Assembly (NCBI GenBank): GCA_001295775.1
Contig: LJIA01000012.1
Span: forward strand, 62,001 to 126,000
DNA: 64,000 nucleotides
Origin: a beta proteobacterium AAP99
GTDB taxonomy: Bacteria; Pseudomonadota; Gammaproteobacteria; Burkholderiales; Burkholderiaceae_C
Direction of reading: 5' to 3'
Shown: in pieces, positions 7,460-16,145 of the stretch
Layout: each line of letters begins with the position of its first letter
Numbering within the stretch: the stretch's first letter is position 1
The notes under the pieces: generated by a model
Databases searched by the model: none
Told to the model about the DNA's origin: nothing
The model's input: only the letters and a program-made list of their open reading frames with translations
Position numbers and translations under genes: made by a program

Positions 7460-9499
7460 ATGATCCTGCGCCGAGCCGCACTGACCTTCGCCCTTGCCAC
7501 CGCGGGCGCCCTGCCCGCCCTGGCGCAAACCGCCGCCAGCCCGGCCACGCCCGCCGCACCCGGCGTGCCCGCCACCAGCGCAGCGGCCGTGATTCCGCCC
7601 AACGCCAATCTGCGTGCCGAAGGCATACCGCCCATCCAGCGCACGATTGCCGAGCGCGTGGCGGCCTACACCGACTTCCGCGGCTACGGCTTCATGGGCT
7701 GGCACCCGAAGAACCGGAGCATGCTGGTGCGCCACCGCGGCGCCACCGACAACCTGGCGCAGGTCTACCTGCTCGACGGCCCCAGCGGCACGATGACCAA
7801 GCTCACCGACTTTGCGGAGTCGGTGCAGGGTGCCTCGTTCGAGCCCAGGGAAGGGCGCTACCTCGTCTACGGACGCGACACGGGCGGCAATGAAGCCACC
7901 AAGGTCTACCGCATGGACCTGCCCAGCCGCGAGAGCACCCTGCTGTCCAACCCGGACGAGCGCTCCTCCGCCATGTGGACCGAAAAGGGCGACCGCATCC
8001 TGATTAGCGCCGTGCCGCTGGACCGGACCGCACAGGGCGGAACGCGCGCGCAAGTCACCACCACGCTCACGTTCGTGAATCCGCTCAAGCCCGAAGAGAA
8101 ATCCAAGCTCGCCGAGCTGCCCGGTGGTGGCTGGTTTGGCGGCCGCTTCTCGCCGGACGACAGCCGCCTGGCGATGACGCAGTTCCGCACCAGCACAGAC
8201 ACCGAGCTGTTCCTGATCGACACCAAGTCGGGCCAGCGCGAGCGCATCCTGCCCGCAGCCGGCCAGCCTGCAGCGGGTTACTTCCCCGCGGCATGGAGCA
8301 AGGACGGCAAGCGCCTGTTCCTCACCACCAACGCCGGCAGCGAGTTCAGCGAACTGGCGGTCTATGACCTCGGCGCCAAGACGCTCACTTCGTTGACCAA
8401 GCACATCCCGTGGGATGTGTCGGGTGTCGATCTCTCCAAGGACGGCAAGCTGCTGATCGCCGAGATCAACAACAACGGCCGCGACGAAATGCGCCTGTTT
8501 GATGCCACCACCGGCAAAGAGCTGCCTGCGCCCAAGGTGCCGGCCGGAGCCATCGGTGGCACGAGCTGGCACGAGAGTCTGGGCGATGAAGTGGCTTTCT
8601 CGCTGAACTCGCCGCAGAGCCCGGGTGACGCCTATTCGTTGAACGTGAAGACCGGTGTGGTGACGCGCTGGACCACAGCCTATGCACCGCCGACGATCGA
8701 CCCGAGCACCTTCGTGACCCCTCAGCTCATCCAGTGGAAGAGCTTTGACGGCCGCATGATCTCCGGCTGGCTGTTTGCACCGGATGCCAAGCGCTTCCCC
8801 GGCAAGCGCCCGGTGTTCGTGGACTTCCATGGCGGCCCCGAAGCGCAGAGCACGGTGCGCTTCATGGGCCGCTGGAACTACTACATCAACGAGATGGGCA
8901 TCGCCGTGATCCTGCCGAACGTGCGCGGCTCCACGGGCTACGGCAAGAGCTTCGCGCAGCTGGACAACGGCTTCCTGCGGGAGGACAGCGTCAAGGACGG
9001 TGGCGCCCTGCTCGACTGGCTGGCTACACAACCCCACCTGGACGGCAAGCGTGTCGTGGTCAGCGGCGGCAGCTACGGCGGCTACATGAGCCTGGCCATG
9101 GCCACGAATTACAGCGACCGTCTGCGTGGCGCGATCGACATCGTCGGCATCAGCCACTTCGTGACCTTCCTGAACAACACCGAGAGCTACCGCCGCGACT
9201 TGCGCCGCGTCGAGTACGGCGATGAGCGCGACCCGAAGATGCGCGAGTTCCAGGAGAAGATCGCGCCGCTGAACAATGCGCAGCGCATCAAGGTGCCGCT
9301 GTTCGTGATTCACGGAAAGAACGATCCTCGCGTGCCCTACACCGAGGCCGAGCAGATCGTGCAAAAGGTGCGCGCCAACAACGTGCCGGTCTGGTATCTG
9401 CTGGCCGACAACGAAGGCCACGGATTTGCGCGCCGAGTCAACGCAGACTTCCAGTTCTACGCTACCGTCAAGTTCCTGGAGACTTACCTGCTGAACTGA
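7460..9499 (+). CDS. exported S9-family serine peptidase (prolyl oligopeptidase type)
   Basis: A 679-residue exported peptidase. The start at ATG 7460 gives a signal peptide, MILRRAALTFALATAGALPALAQ; the longer frame from 7298 has no signal character. Residues about 60-430 show repeated short beta-blade patterns (YLLDGPSG, RFSPDDSRLAMTQF), the propeller that restricts substrates to peptides. The alpha/beta-hydrolase domain has catalytic Ser538 in GGSYGGYMS, Asp622 in HGKNDPRVPY and His654 in EGHGF. S9 enzymes cleave short peptides, here presumably in the periplasm. A gene with a degenerate GGDEF domain starts 1 bp after its stop, which suggests co-transcription. Confidence 0.92.
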   Translation: MILRRAALTFALATAGALPALAQTAASPATPAAPGVPATSAAAVIPPNANLRAEGIPPIQRTIAERVAAYTDFRGYGFMGWHPKNRSMLVRHRGATDNLAQVYLLDGPSGTMTKLTDFAESVQGASFEPREGRYLVYGRDTGGNEATKVYRMDLPSRESTLLSNPDERSSAMWTEKGDRILISAVPLDRTAQGGTRAQVTTTLTFVNPLKPEEKSKLAELPGGGWFGGRFSPDDSRLAMTQFRTSTDTELFLIDTKSGQRERILPAAGQPAAGYFPAAWSKDGKRLFLTTNAGSEFSELAVYDLGAKTLTSLTKHIPWDVSGVDLSKDGKLLIAEINNNGRDEMRLFDATTGKELPAPKVPAGAIGGTSWHESLGDEVAFSLNSPQSPGDAYSLNVKTGVVTRWTTAYAPPTIDPSTFVTPQLIQWKSFDGRMISGWLFAPDAKRFPGKRPVFVDFHGGPEAQSTVRFMGRWNYYINEMGIAVILPNVRGSTGYGKSFAQLDNGFLREDSVKDGGALLDWLATQPHLDGKRVVVSGGSYGGYMSLAMATNYSDRLRGAIDIVGISHFVTFLNNTESYRRDLRRVEYGDERDPKMREFQEKIAPLNNAQRIKVPLFVIHGKNDPRVPYTEAEQIVQKVRANNVPVWYLLADNEGHGFARRVNADFQFYATVKFLETYLLN

Positions 9500-9500
9500 C

Positions 9501-11135
9501 ATGGCACAAGGCGCTGCGGCTTCCGATGTCTGGCTTGATGCACAGGCCAACTGGGAGGAGCTGCACGCCCACCCCGAGGAAGTCAGCGAGCGCGCGCACA
9601 GGCTCGTGACCTCCCTGCAGGGCGACGATCGTGCCTGGGGCCATCTGCTGATCAGCACGCGCGAGCAGCACTACGGCGATGCACGTGTGGCGCGCGTGCA
9701 TCTGAGGCACGCCCACGAAGCAGCCCGGCAGTCAGGCTCCGGCCGCCTGCGCTGGCTGCTCGCAGCGGCCCAGGGCATGCAGGACGCGATCGAGGGCGAC
9801 GCAGCCCTCGCCCTGCGCGGTGCCCGGCAGCTCGAAGCCACATGCAGCGAACAGGCCATGCCGGAAGATCTGCTGCAGAGCCTGCATGTGCAATACGCAG
9901 CGAGCCTGCGCTTGAACGATACGGATGCGGCGTTCACCGCTCTGTACGCCGCGCTGGACAGCGCGGAGCGCTTCCGGCAGCGGCCCGAGCGCGCCTGGCT
10001 CTTTCTCAAGCTGGCTGAGCACGCGATCGACGCGGAGGACTGGACCTATGCCGCGGAATGCCTGCGCGAGAGCGAGCTTGCCTTGCGGGCGCTGGGCAAT
10101 GACTGGCTGGTGTCTCGCCTGATTGCACAGCAGGCACTGCTTGCCGCGGCCACTGCGGCGCCCGAACAAGCCCTGGGCACGGTGCTGCAAGCCATGTCTG
10201 CCGATGCGCGGCAGCCCCAGGCGCTGCAGCACCGGCTCGCACTGGCAGCTGCAGAGCTGCAGACGCGCCGCGGAGACTTTGAAGCTGCACAGCAAACCTT
10301 GATCGGCGCGCGGACCCTCGTACCGGTCGACCAGAGTCGGATCTACCAGGTCCAGCGGGTCCATGAAGGTCGGCTGTTCCTCGCGATGGGCCGCTTTGCC
10401 GAGGCAGCCCGCTGGCTCGAGGAGGCGCTCGGCGCACTTACCGACGAGGACCTGCGCGCCGACCGGCGCCTGTGCGGGCTGGCGATGGACGCCGCTCAGG
10501 CTCGCGCTGGCGAGGAGGCCTATGCCAAGGCCTATGCCCACGCTGTGACGCATGCCACCCTGTCCGAAGGGTTTCAGCAGCGCTGTGCGGGTCTGCGCCT
10601 GAAGATGCAGAAGGCACGCTTCGAGATCGCGCGCCGCCGCACCGAGCAGGATCAGGCATTTGCCATGCAGCTTCAGATTCAACAGCTGGCGCTGCGCGAC
10701 CCGATCAGCGGCCTGTACACGCGACGCCATCTTGTTCAGAGCCTGCCCGCATTGCTGTCGCGCTGCTCGAGAACACAGTCACCGGTCGCTCTGGTGGCCG
10801 TCCGGTTCTCTGACGCGGGTGGGGCCGAATTCGTTGACGGTGCTCTGGAAACGCGGCTGGTGAACGCGCTGGCGATCTCCCTGGAATCGCAGCTTCGCGC
10901 CTACGACTTTGGCTGCCGCTACGACGACGACACCGTTCTGGTGGTGCTCGAGCATTGCGACGCGGCCCAGGCGCGGGCCCGCATGACCCTGATCAGCGAG
11001 CGTGCCCTGCCGATGCTGGAGGGTACCGTGGTGCAGATGGCCCTGGGTGTCGCTGACACGCGCGAGCAGGGTTATGAGGCGCAGGCCCTGATTGATGCCG
11101 CGCTGGGCGGTGCACTGCGGTCGCCATCGAGCTGA
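9501..11135 (+). CDS. helical-repeat protein with degenerate GGDEF domain
   Basis: A 544-residue cytosolic protein. Residues about 1-370 are alanine-rich paired helices of TPR-like character (AWLFLKLAEHAIDAEDWTYAAECLRESELALRAL is one repeat). A coiled segment near 370-398 leads to a domain that opens ALRDPISGLYTRRHL (Asp400), matching the DPLTGLYNRR start of diguanylate cyclases. Where GGDEF should be, the sequence reads GCRYDDDT (Tyr474 onward), so the catalytic loop is lost and cyclic-di-GMP synthesis is unlikely. The layout is that of TPR-GGDEF signalling proteins turned into a sensor or scaffold. It directly follows the peptidase gene. Confidence 0.7.
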   Translation: MAQGAAASDVWLDAQANWEELHAHPEEVSERAHRLVTSLQGDDRAWGHLLISTREQHYGDARVARVHLRHAHEAARQSGSGRLRWLLAAAQGMQDAIEGDAALALRGARQLEATCSEQAMPEDLLQSLHVQYAASLRLNDTDAAFTALYAALDSAERFRQRPERAWLFLKLAEHAIDAEDWTYAAECLRESELALRALGNDWLVSRLIAQQALLAAATAAPEQALGTVLQAMSADARQPQALQHRLALAAAELQTRRGDFEAAQQTLIGARTLVPVDQSRIYQVQRVHEGRLFLAMGRFAEAARWLEEALGALTDEDLRADRRLCGLAMDAAQARAGEEAYAKAYAHAVTHATLSEGFQQRCAGLRLKMQKARFEIARRRTEQDQAFAMQLQIQQLALRDPISGLYTRRHLVQSLPALLSRCSRTQSPVALVAVRFSDAGGAEFVDGALETRLVNALAISLESQLRAYDFGCRYDDDTVLVVLEHCDAAQARARMTLISERALPMLEGTVVQMALGVADTREQGYEAQALIDAALGGALRSPSS

Positions 11136-11168
11136 ACGCGAATCTCCTGCGAGGCTGCGCGCGCGTCC

Positions 11169-13172
11169 TCAGGGCGCCTTACTGCCTGCAGATGCTGCAT
11201 CGGGCTCGCTCTTGGGTGGCACGAAGAACTGCAGGGGATTGCGCAGCAGGCGACGACCGAGCAGAAAGAGCAGCAGGCCGGTCCTGACGTCTTCGGCACC
11301 GCGCGCGCGGACTGCCATCAGCAAGGACAGCCCGAAGCTCACGGTGATGTTCACGGCGCCAATCAGCAACACACCCACCAGCAGCAGAGGAACCAGCCAG
11401 GCCTGCATCTCAGCCCACGAATGCGCGATCGCGAAGGTCGTGTTCGCGGACGAGAACGCTACGTGGCGGATGTCCAGGCCGGTACCGGTTAGCGCCCCCA
11501 GAAAGCTCACCCCGCCCAGCAGGAAGCCGAACGCCAGGTTGCCCGACAGCGCACCCAGATGCTCACCCATGTACCGGCCAAGACGAGCCGAACGATCCGC
11601 GCCCAGTGTGCGCAGCAGCAGGGGATGCACAGCCAGCCGGGCGGACACGCGTGTTACACCGGCCAGATTGTCGAACCAGCCGCTGATCATGCCGGCCAGA
11701 AAGAGGCAGCAGCCGGCGATGCCGGCAAACAGGAGCGCAGGGCCTGCCCAGACACTCGCATCGGCAATGAACCCGGCTGCCTTTGCCTCGTTGATCAGCG
11801 TCTGCCCAGTAAGCACCGGCCAGAGCATGTAGAGCAGCAATGCGACAGGCGCCGCCACCAGGACGTTGCCCGCGACCGCAATGGTCTGGCTGCGGGCCAT
11901 CCTGACGCACAGATCCACGGTCTGCTGCATGGCCAGCGGCGTGCCGTCATCCTCGGCCAGACGGCGCGCAAGCACGGCGGCAGTCATGGCGGGCTGCTTG
12001 GTCGCCACCGTCCCATGAATCAGGTGGATGAACACAAAGCCCAAGCCGTAATTGAGGCAGACCAGCAGTGCTTCCCACAATAGAGGAAGGTGGGCAGCCG
12101 CAATCTTGATCTTGATGATGGCCATGAAGGCAACCACCACGCCGGCGAGGCAGGCGGCGCGCAGCAAATTGGCCCACTCTCTGCGCGAGTTCGCAACGTA
12201 ATGCTCCCCATCCTGACTCGCACTTTCAGTCATGCGATAGGCCAGGTCGGCGCTTGAGCGGCGCACCAGCTGAGTCAGGCTGTTGCGTTCCGCGTAGGAG
12301 ACCAGCACCTCGGCGAGCAGCCCCGCACCCTGCTCGAGTGCTGCATCGCCTGGCTGCGTGATCAGCGCGAGCCGCTTGAGGCGCACCGCTGCCTCACGAA
12401 GGCTGCGGATGTGATGCGTCAAACCTGCGGTCGTGCCTGCCTCTCGTGCAGCCGCGCGCCACCGGCGGGCGAGCTGCTCGCACTGGGCGATTTGTGCGAG
12501 CAAGGCAGCGCGCGCGTCTGGTCCGGCATCCGCGGAGAAACTGCGCTCCACAATGGCGGGCAGATTCGTGAAGCTCGCCGTCTCAGCGCCTGCGGGTTTG
12601 AGCAGTACCTGAACATCTTCGGAGGTGGCTGTGGACGCGGCACGCAGCGCGACCCAGCGCGTCGCCATCTGCAGCTCGACGCGCAGGTGCTCGGCGGCGG
12701 CGCCGTCAGCGGACCAGTCAGGTGCTTGAGCCAGCAGCTTGAGCAGTCGTCGCCAGCGATCCACTCCCGCGGCAACGACCCATCGAGCCGCCGAACTGGA
12801 TGCCGCAATCGCGTGCAGGATGGCCTGCGCACCGCCTGCTGGCGGCACCGGCGGCACCAGTTTGCGCCCGATACGAAACGCTGTCTGCGCCAGCAGACCT
12901 TGACCCACGTGCGCGCCGGTGTCCGAAAGCTCGCGATGGAAGAGGCTGACGAGAAGCTCGCCCGCGAGCAGCTTGCCCAGACCGTCCCGAAGATCCGCTT
13001 CGCGCTCCAGACGGTCACAGATCCAATCGAGTGCATCGGCCGGACGTTCGGCTGCCACGTAGCAAGCGAGCTGGTGCAGACGCACAACCCGATCCGCGCG
13101 GGGATCGTTCGCGATCGCGCGCAGAAGCGCTTCAAGCTGCTCACAGGTATGCGCGCTAATTGAGACGGTCAT
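11169..13172 (-). CDS. SpecificRecomb-family (PF10136-type) membrane protein
   Basis: A 667-residue protein of the betaproteobacterial family labelled 'site-specific recombinase' in databases; the label rests on weak evidence. The N-terminal half (to about residue 330) is soluble and helical. The C-terminal half has at least six membrane segments (ACLAGVVVAFMAIIKIKIAAAHLPLLW, VLVAAPVALLLYMLWPVL, ALLFAGIAGCCLFLAGMISGWF, LAFGFLLGGVSFLGALTG, WLVPLLLVGVLLIGAVNITVSFGLSLL). No recombinase catalytic motif is visible. The start at 13172 follows GGGGAGGAAGC, an excellent ribosome site; the longer frame to 13214 is not needed. The gene is divergent from ybgC and convergent with the GGDEF-like gene. Confidence 0.8.
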   Translation of the reverse strand: MTVSISAHTCEQLEALLRAIANDPRADRVVRLHQLACYVAAERPADALDWICDRLEREADLRDGLGKLLAGELLVSLFHRELSDTGAHVGQGLLAQTAFRIGRKLVPPVPPAGGAQAILHAIAASSSAARWVVAAGVDRWRRLLKLLAQAPDWSADGAAAEHLRVELQMATRWVALRAASTATSEDVQVLLKPAGAETASFTNLPAIVERSFSADAGPDARAALLAQIAQCEQLARRWRAAAREAGTTAGLTHHIRSLREAAVRLKRLALITQPGDAALEQGAGLLAEVLVSYAERNSLTQLVRRSSADLAYRMTESASQDGEHYVANSRREWANLLRAACLAGVVVAFMAIIKIKIAAAHLPLLWEALLVCLNYGLGFVFIHLIHGTVATKQPAMTAAVLARRLAEDDGTPLAMQQTVDLCVRMARSQTIAVAGNVLVAAPVALLLYMLWPVLTGQTLINEAKAAGFIADASVWAGPALLFAGIAGCCLFLAGMISGWFDNLAGVTRVSARLAVHPLLLRTLGADRSARLGRYMGEHLGALSGNLAFGFLLGGVSFLGALTGTGLDIRHVAFSSANTTFAIAHSWAEMQAWLVPLLLVGVLLIGAVNITVSFGLSLLMAVRARGAEDVRTGLLLFLLGRRLLRNPLQFFVPPKSEPDAASAGSKAP

Positions 13173-13219
13173 GCTTCCTCCCCTGATGCGCCGCGCTGCA
13201 GGATCAATGCGCAAACACG

Positions 13220-13678
13220 ATGCACAATGCGCTGATGGACACGCTCAGCACCGTCGCTCCGGCCTCCGCGTTCAGTCATCCAATCCGCGTCTACTTCGAG
13301 GATACCGATGCAGCCGGCATCGTCTACTACGCCAACTACCTCAAGTTCATGGAACGTGCGCGCACCGAGTGGCTGCGCAACCTCGGTCTGCCGCACGCGG
13401 ACCTAGTCCACGAACAGTGTGGCGTGTTTGTTGTGCTTGGCGTGAGTGCGAACTATCTCGCGCCAGCTCGGTTGGAGGATCTGCTCGATGTGCGCACGGC
13501 CATCCGTGAAATGGGCCGGGCCAGCCTCACCCTGGATCAATGGGTCCTGAAGGGCGATCATTGCCTGGTCACCAGTCAGATTCGTCTGGGCTATGTGGAT
13601 ACGCGCACTCTCAAGCCCAAGCGCATCCCGCAGATGCTTGCAGAGCGGCTGCAGCCTAGGGTCAGCACTCGCGATTGA
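13220..13678 (+). CDS. ybgC: YbgC acyl-CoA thioesterase of the Tol-Pal cluster
   Basis: A 152-residue hot-dog-fold thioesterase that hydrolyses acyl-CoA. The signature HPIRVYFEDTDAAGIVYYANYLKFMERARTEWLR carries the conserved aspartate of the YbgC/4HBT active site. Length is typical. ATG 13220 and ATG 13235 are both possible starts and neither has a strong SD. In most proteobacteria ybgC is the first gene of the tolQRAB-pal operon. Here a glycosyltransferase gene on the opposite strand separates it from tolQ, and the two coding ends overlap by 17 bp. Confidence 0.92.
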   Translation: MHNALMDTLSTVAPASAFSHPIRVYFEDTDAAGIVYYANYLKFMERARTEWLRNLGLPHADLVHEQCGVFVVLGVSANYLAPARLEDLLDVRTAIREMGRASLTLDQWVLKGDHCLVTSQIRLGYVDTRTLKPKRIPQMLAERLQPRVSTRD

Positions 13679-14888
13679 CCTGGCGGTTCAGCAAGGATTC
13701 GATGCATTCGACAAGCCAGGCATCCGTCGACTCCGGCGGCGCCACGCAGGCTGATCTCTGCTTTTGAACAAACGTGCGGACGCGATCGGCGAATGCTGCA
13801 TGATCGCGCCGCAGATGATCGATCGCCGCACTGAGTTCCTGGGTCGAACTGCTTGGGCGGATCACCATGCCAAGTCCGAGCGCGGCCAGTCGAGCACCAG
13901 TGATGTACTGCTCGGCCTGGGTGGGCACCACCAGCACTGGACAGCCTGCGGCCAAGGCCTGCAGCGTTGCGCCCTGCCCGCCATGAGTGACTGCAAACTG
14001 CGCCTTGCCAAATGCGGCCGGGAGATCCGCAATCCAGTCGACGATGTGAACGCTGGATTCAGCCAGTGTTTGGCGAACGTCCGCACCGAGGTCTGGTACG
14101 GCCGCCTCGGTGCTGACTTTGGCTTGCGCGAGCGCCGCGAGCACCGGCAGCGCCGCGCCTGAAGGATCCCATCGCAGATAGGCGACCGCCTCAGGTGTCA
14201 GGCCGGACTCCAGCATGGCTGCGGCCGGGACCCTGGCGTTGGACTCGATCGGTCCGAGATATTGCGCGCCGCGCCGGAATTCGGCATAGGGGTCAAGCGC
14301 CGGCCAGGTTGTCAGCATTGCCTTGGTCGATGCGTAAAGCTCGCCCATGGACCCCATGACTGTGCAGCCGCTCGCTGCAAGTGCAGCGTTGCAGGCAAGC
14401 AGCGCACGGTATTCAGCGGCAAGCAGCCGATCAGCAGGAACCGGAGCCCAGTGACGGAATGCGGGCCAAGGAGCCCATGACGGCGCGATGCAGAACCCGC
14501 CCCCCAGGGACATCGAGGGCAATCCCGTACACCTGGCTGCCAACAATGCAGTGGGTGCGAAGTCCTCGATCATTAGGTCAGGGGCGAGCTCGTGCTGCGC
14601 ACGCAACCAGACCGCCAGCGACTCGCTGAGCACCGCAGGATCTAGAAACCCGGCCGCTTCAATGCACTCAGCGAAGTTGCCGGGATCGGCAATTGTCGGC
14701 GTGACGCGAGGCGAACGCACGGCCACAGTCATGTAGCGATGAGGAGCCTTGGCACGATGCGTCTGCTCCTCATGAAGTGCGAACACGATCTCATGGCCCC
14801 GGGCGGAGAGCAGGTCGGCGACCTTGAGTGAAACTGCCTCATGACCGGATCCGGCGCCCAGCTCCCAGGCCACCATGATGCGCGCCAT
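13662..14888 (-). CDS. UDP-glycosyltransferase-like protein (GT1/MurG fold)
   Basis: A 408-residue glycosyltransferase. The start MARIMVAWELGAGSGHEAVSLKVADLL fits the family's N-terminal glycine-rich GxGH motif for binding. The C-terminal donor-sugar domain has VHIVDWIADLPAAFGKAQFAVTHGGQGATLQALAAGCPVLVVPTQAEQ, the classic HGGxxT...P...Q pattern of GT1 enzymes that act on lipids or secondary metabolites. The start at 14888 follows CCGGAGAAGCG; the longer frame to 15056 overlaps the tolQ leader. Neither donor nor acceptor can be read from the sequence. Its placement between ybgC and tolQ on the opposite strand is unusual. Confidence 0.85.
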   Translation of the reverse strand: MARIMVAWELGAGSGHEAVSLKVADLLSARGHEIVFALHEEQTHRAKAPHRYMTVAVRSPRVTPTIADPGNFAECIEAAGFLDPAVLSESLAVWLRAQHELAPDLMIEDFAPTALLAARCTGLPSMSLGGGFCIAPSWAPWPAFRHWAPVPADRLLAAEYRALLACNAALAASGCTVMGSMGELYASTKAMLTTWPALDPYAEFRRGAQYLGPIESNARVPAAAMLESGLTPEAVAYLRWDPSGAALPVLAALAQAKVSTEAAVPDLGADVRQTLAESSVHIVDWIADLPAAFGKAQFAVTHGGQGATLQALAAGCPVLVVPTQAEQYITGARLAALGLGMVIRPSSSTQELSAAIDHLRRDHAAFADRVRTFVQKQRSACVAPPESTDAWLVECIESLLNRQVNREC

Positions 14889-15015
14889 ACGCTTCTCCGG
14901 AGGTTGAACCGCACTGAACCTCGCGTTCTTGTGTCGGTCTGTAAGCACAGGCTTTGTAACATCGCTTCGTATCCTGCCGAAGCTCCCCCTCCCCCACAGC
15001 CTCCTGACGCACCAC

Positions 15016-15696
15016 ATGCTCACCACAGCGGATCTCTCCGTTCTCACCCTCATCACTCAGGCCAGTCTCGTCGTGCAGATCGTGATGGCCGGGCTGGTAC
15101 TGGCTTCGCTCGTGTCCTGGTACACGATCTTTCGCAAGCACTTCAGCCTGTCTTCGGCGCTCTCGGCAACCCGGCGCTTCGAACACGAGTTCTGGAGTGG
15201 TGGCGATCTGGCGGCGCTTTTGCAGCGTGCTCAGCAGCGCAAGGGGCGTGACGGCGGGCCGCTGGAGCGGATCTTCGAGGCCGGCCTGCACGAGTTCATG
15301 AAGGTGCGCACCAGCCGCCCCGGTGACCCCGGCAGCCAGCTTGATGGCGCACGTCGGGCCATGCGGGCCACGTACCAGCGGGAAATGGACTCACTCGAAC
15401 GCAAGCTCCCGTTCCTCGCGTCGGTCGGTTCTGTCTCGCCCTATGTCGGGCTGTTTGGAACCGTCTGGGGCATCATGAACGCGTTCCGGGGTTTGGCTAA
15501 CGTTCAGCAGGCGACACTCGCGCACGTCGCACCGGGCATCGCCGAGGCGCTGATTGCCACTGCGATCGGTCTGTTTGCCGCGATCCCGGCCACGGTGGCC
15601 TACAACCGCTTCGTGGCCGACTCGGACCGGCTTGCGAACCGGTTCGAGACCTTCATGGACGAGTTTTCCAACATCCTGCAACGTCAGGCCCGCTGA
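15016..15696 (+). CDS. tolQ: TolQ, proton-channel subunit of the Tol-Pal system
   Basis: A 226-residue inner-membrane protein of the MotA/TolQ/ExbB family. It starts MLTTADLSVLTLITQASLVVQIVMAG with the first helix. The second and third helices carry LPFLASVGSVSPYVGLFGTVWGIMNAF and PGIAEALIATAIGLFAAIPATVAYNRF, the family core containing the threonine and proline that line the channel. Upstream in-frame codons to 14929 lack a signal or SD. TolQ with TolR energises TolA from the proton gradient to draw the outer membrane inward at division. Fourteen bp separate it from tolR. Confidence 0.96.
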   Translation: MLTTADLSVLTLITQASLVVQIVMAGLVLASLVSWYTIFRKHFSLSSALSATRRFEHEFWSGGDLAALLQRAQQRKGRDGGPLERIFEAGLHEFMKVRTSRPGDPGSQLDGARRAMRATYQREMDSLERKLPFLASVGSVSPYVGLFGTVWGIMNAFRGLANVQQATLAHVAPGIAEALIATAIGLFAAIPATVAYNRFVADSDRLANRFETFMDEFSNILQRQAR

Positions 15697-15710
15697 TCGG
15701 GATCACCAGC

Positions 15711-16139
15711 ATGAGTGACTGGCGTGTCCGTCGCGCGAAGCGATTCAAGGCAGAGATCAACGTCGTGCCGTACATCGACGTGATGCTGGTGCTGCTGATC
15801 ATCTTCATGGTGTCGGCACCCCTGATTGCGCCGTCCGTCGTCAATCTGCCCTCGGTCGGCAGTCGAACGACCCAACCTGCGGAGCGGCCGGTCGAGCTGG
15901 TGATTGACAAGGCAGGCGTGATTGTCGAAGCGGTCGACCGAGAGACGTCGAAGCCACTGGGGTCCACGCGCATCGAAGAGATCGCAAGCCGCGTCCTGTC
16001 GCTGCAGTCCAAGGCCGAGAAGCCGGTGGTGATCTCGGCAGACAAGGATGTGCGCTACGAAGCAGTGCTTAAGGTCATGGACGAGTTGCAACGCAAGGGC
16101 GTGAAGCGCGTAGGCCTCTCTGTCAAGCCGGCGAGCTGA
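15711..16139 (+). CDS. tolR: TolR, ion-channel partner of TolQ
   Basis: A 142-residue protein with one N-terminal membrane helix (YIDVMLVLLIIFMVSAPLI) and a periplasmic domain. Asp23 in PYIDVML is the protonatable residue shared by TolR, ExbD and MotB. The periplasmic part ends KVMDELQRKGVKRVGLSVKP, typical of ExbD/TolR. It directly follows tolQ and lies 6 bp before tolA. Confidence 0.97.
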   Translation: MSDWRVRRAKRFKAEINVVPYIDVMLVLLIIFMVSAPLIAPSVVNLPSVGSRTTQPAERPVELVIDKAGVIVEAVDRETSKPLGSTRIEEIASRVLSLQSKAEKPVVISADKDVRYEAVLKVMDELQRKGVKRVGLSVKPAS

Positions 16140-16145
16140 TTTCGC

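Noticed and set aside
7400-9658. 752-codon open frame opposite the S9 peptidase
   Set aside because: Codon-position shadow; no motif, and it crosses the start of the next gene.
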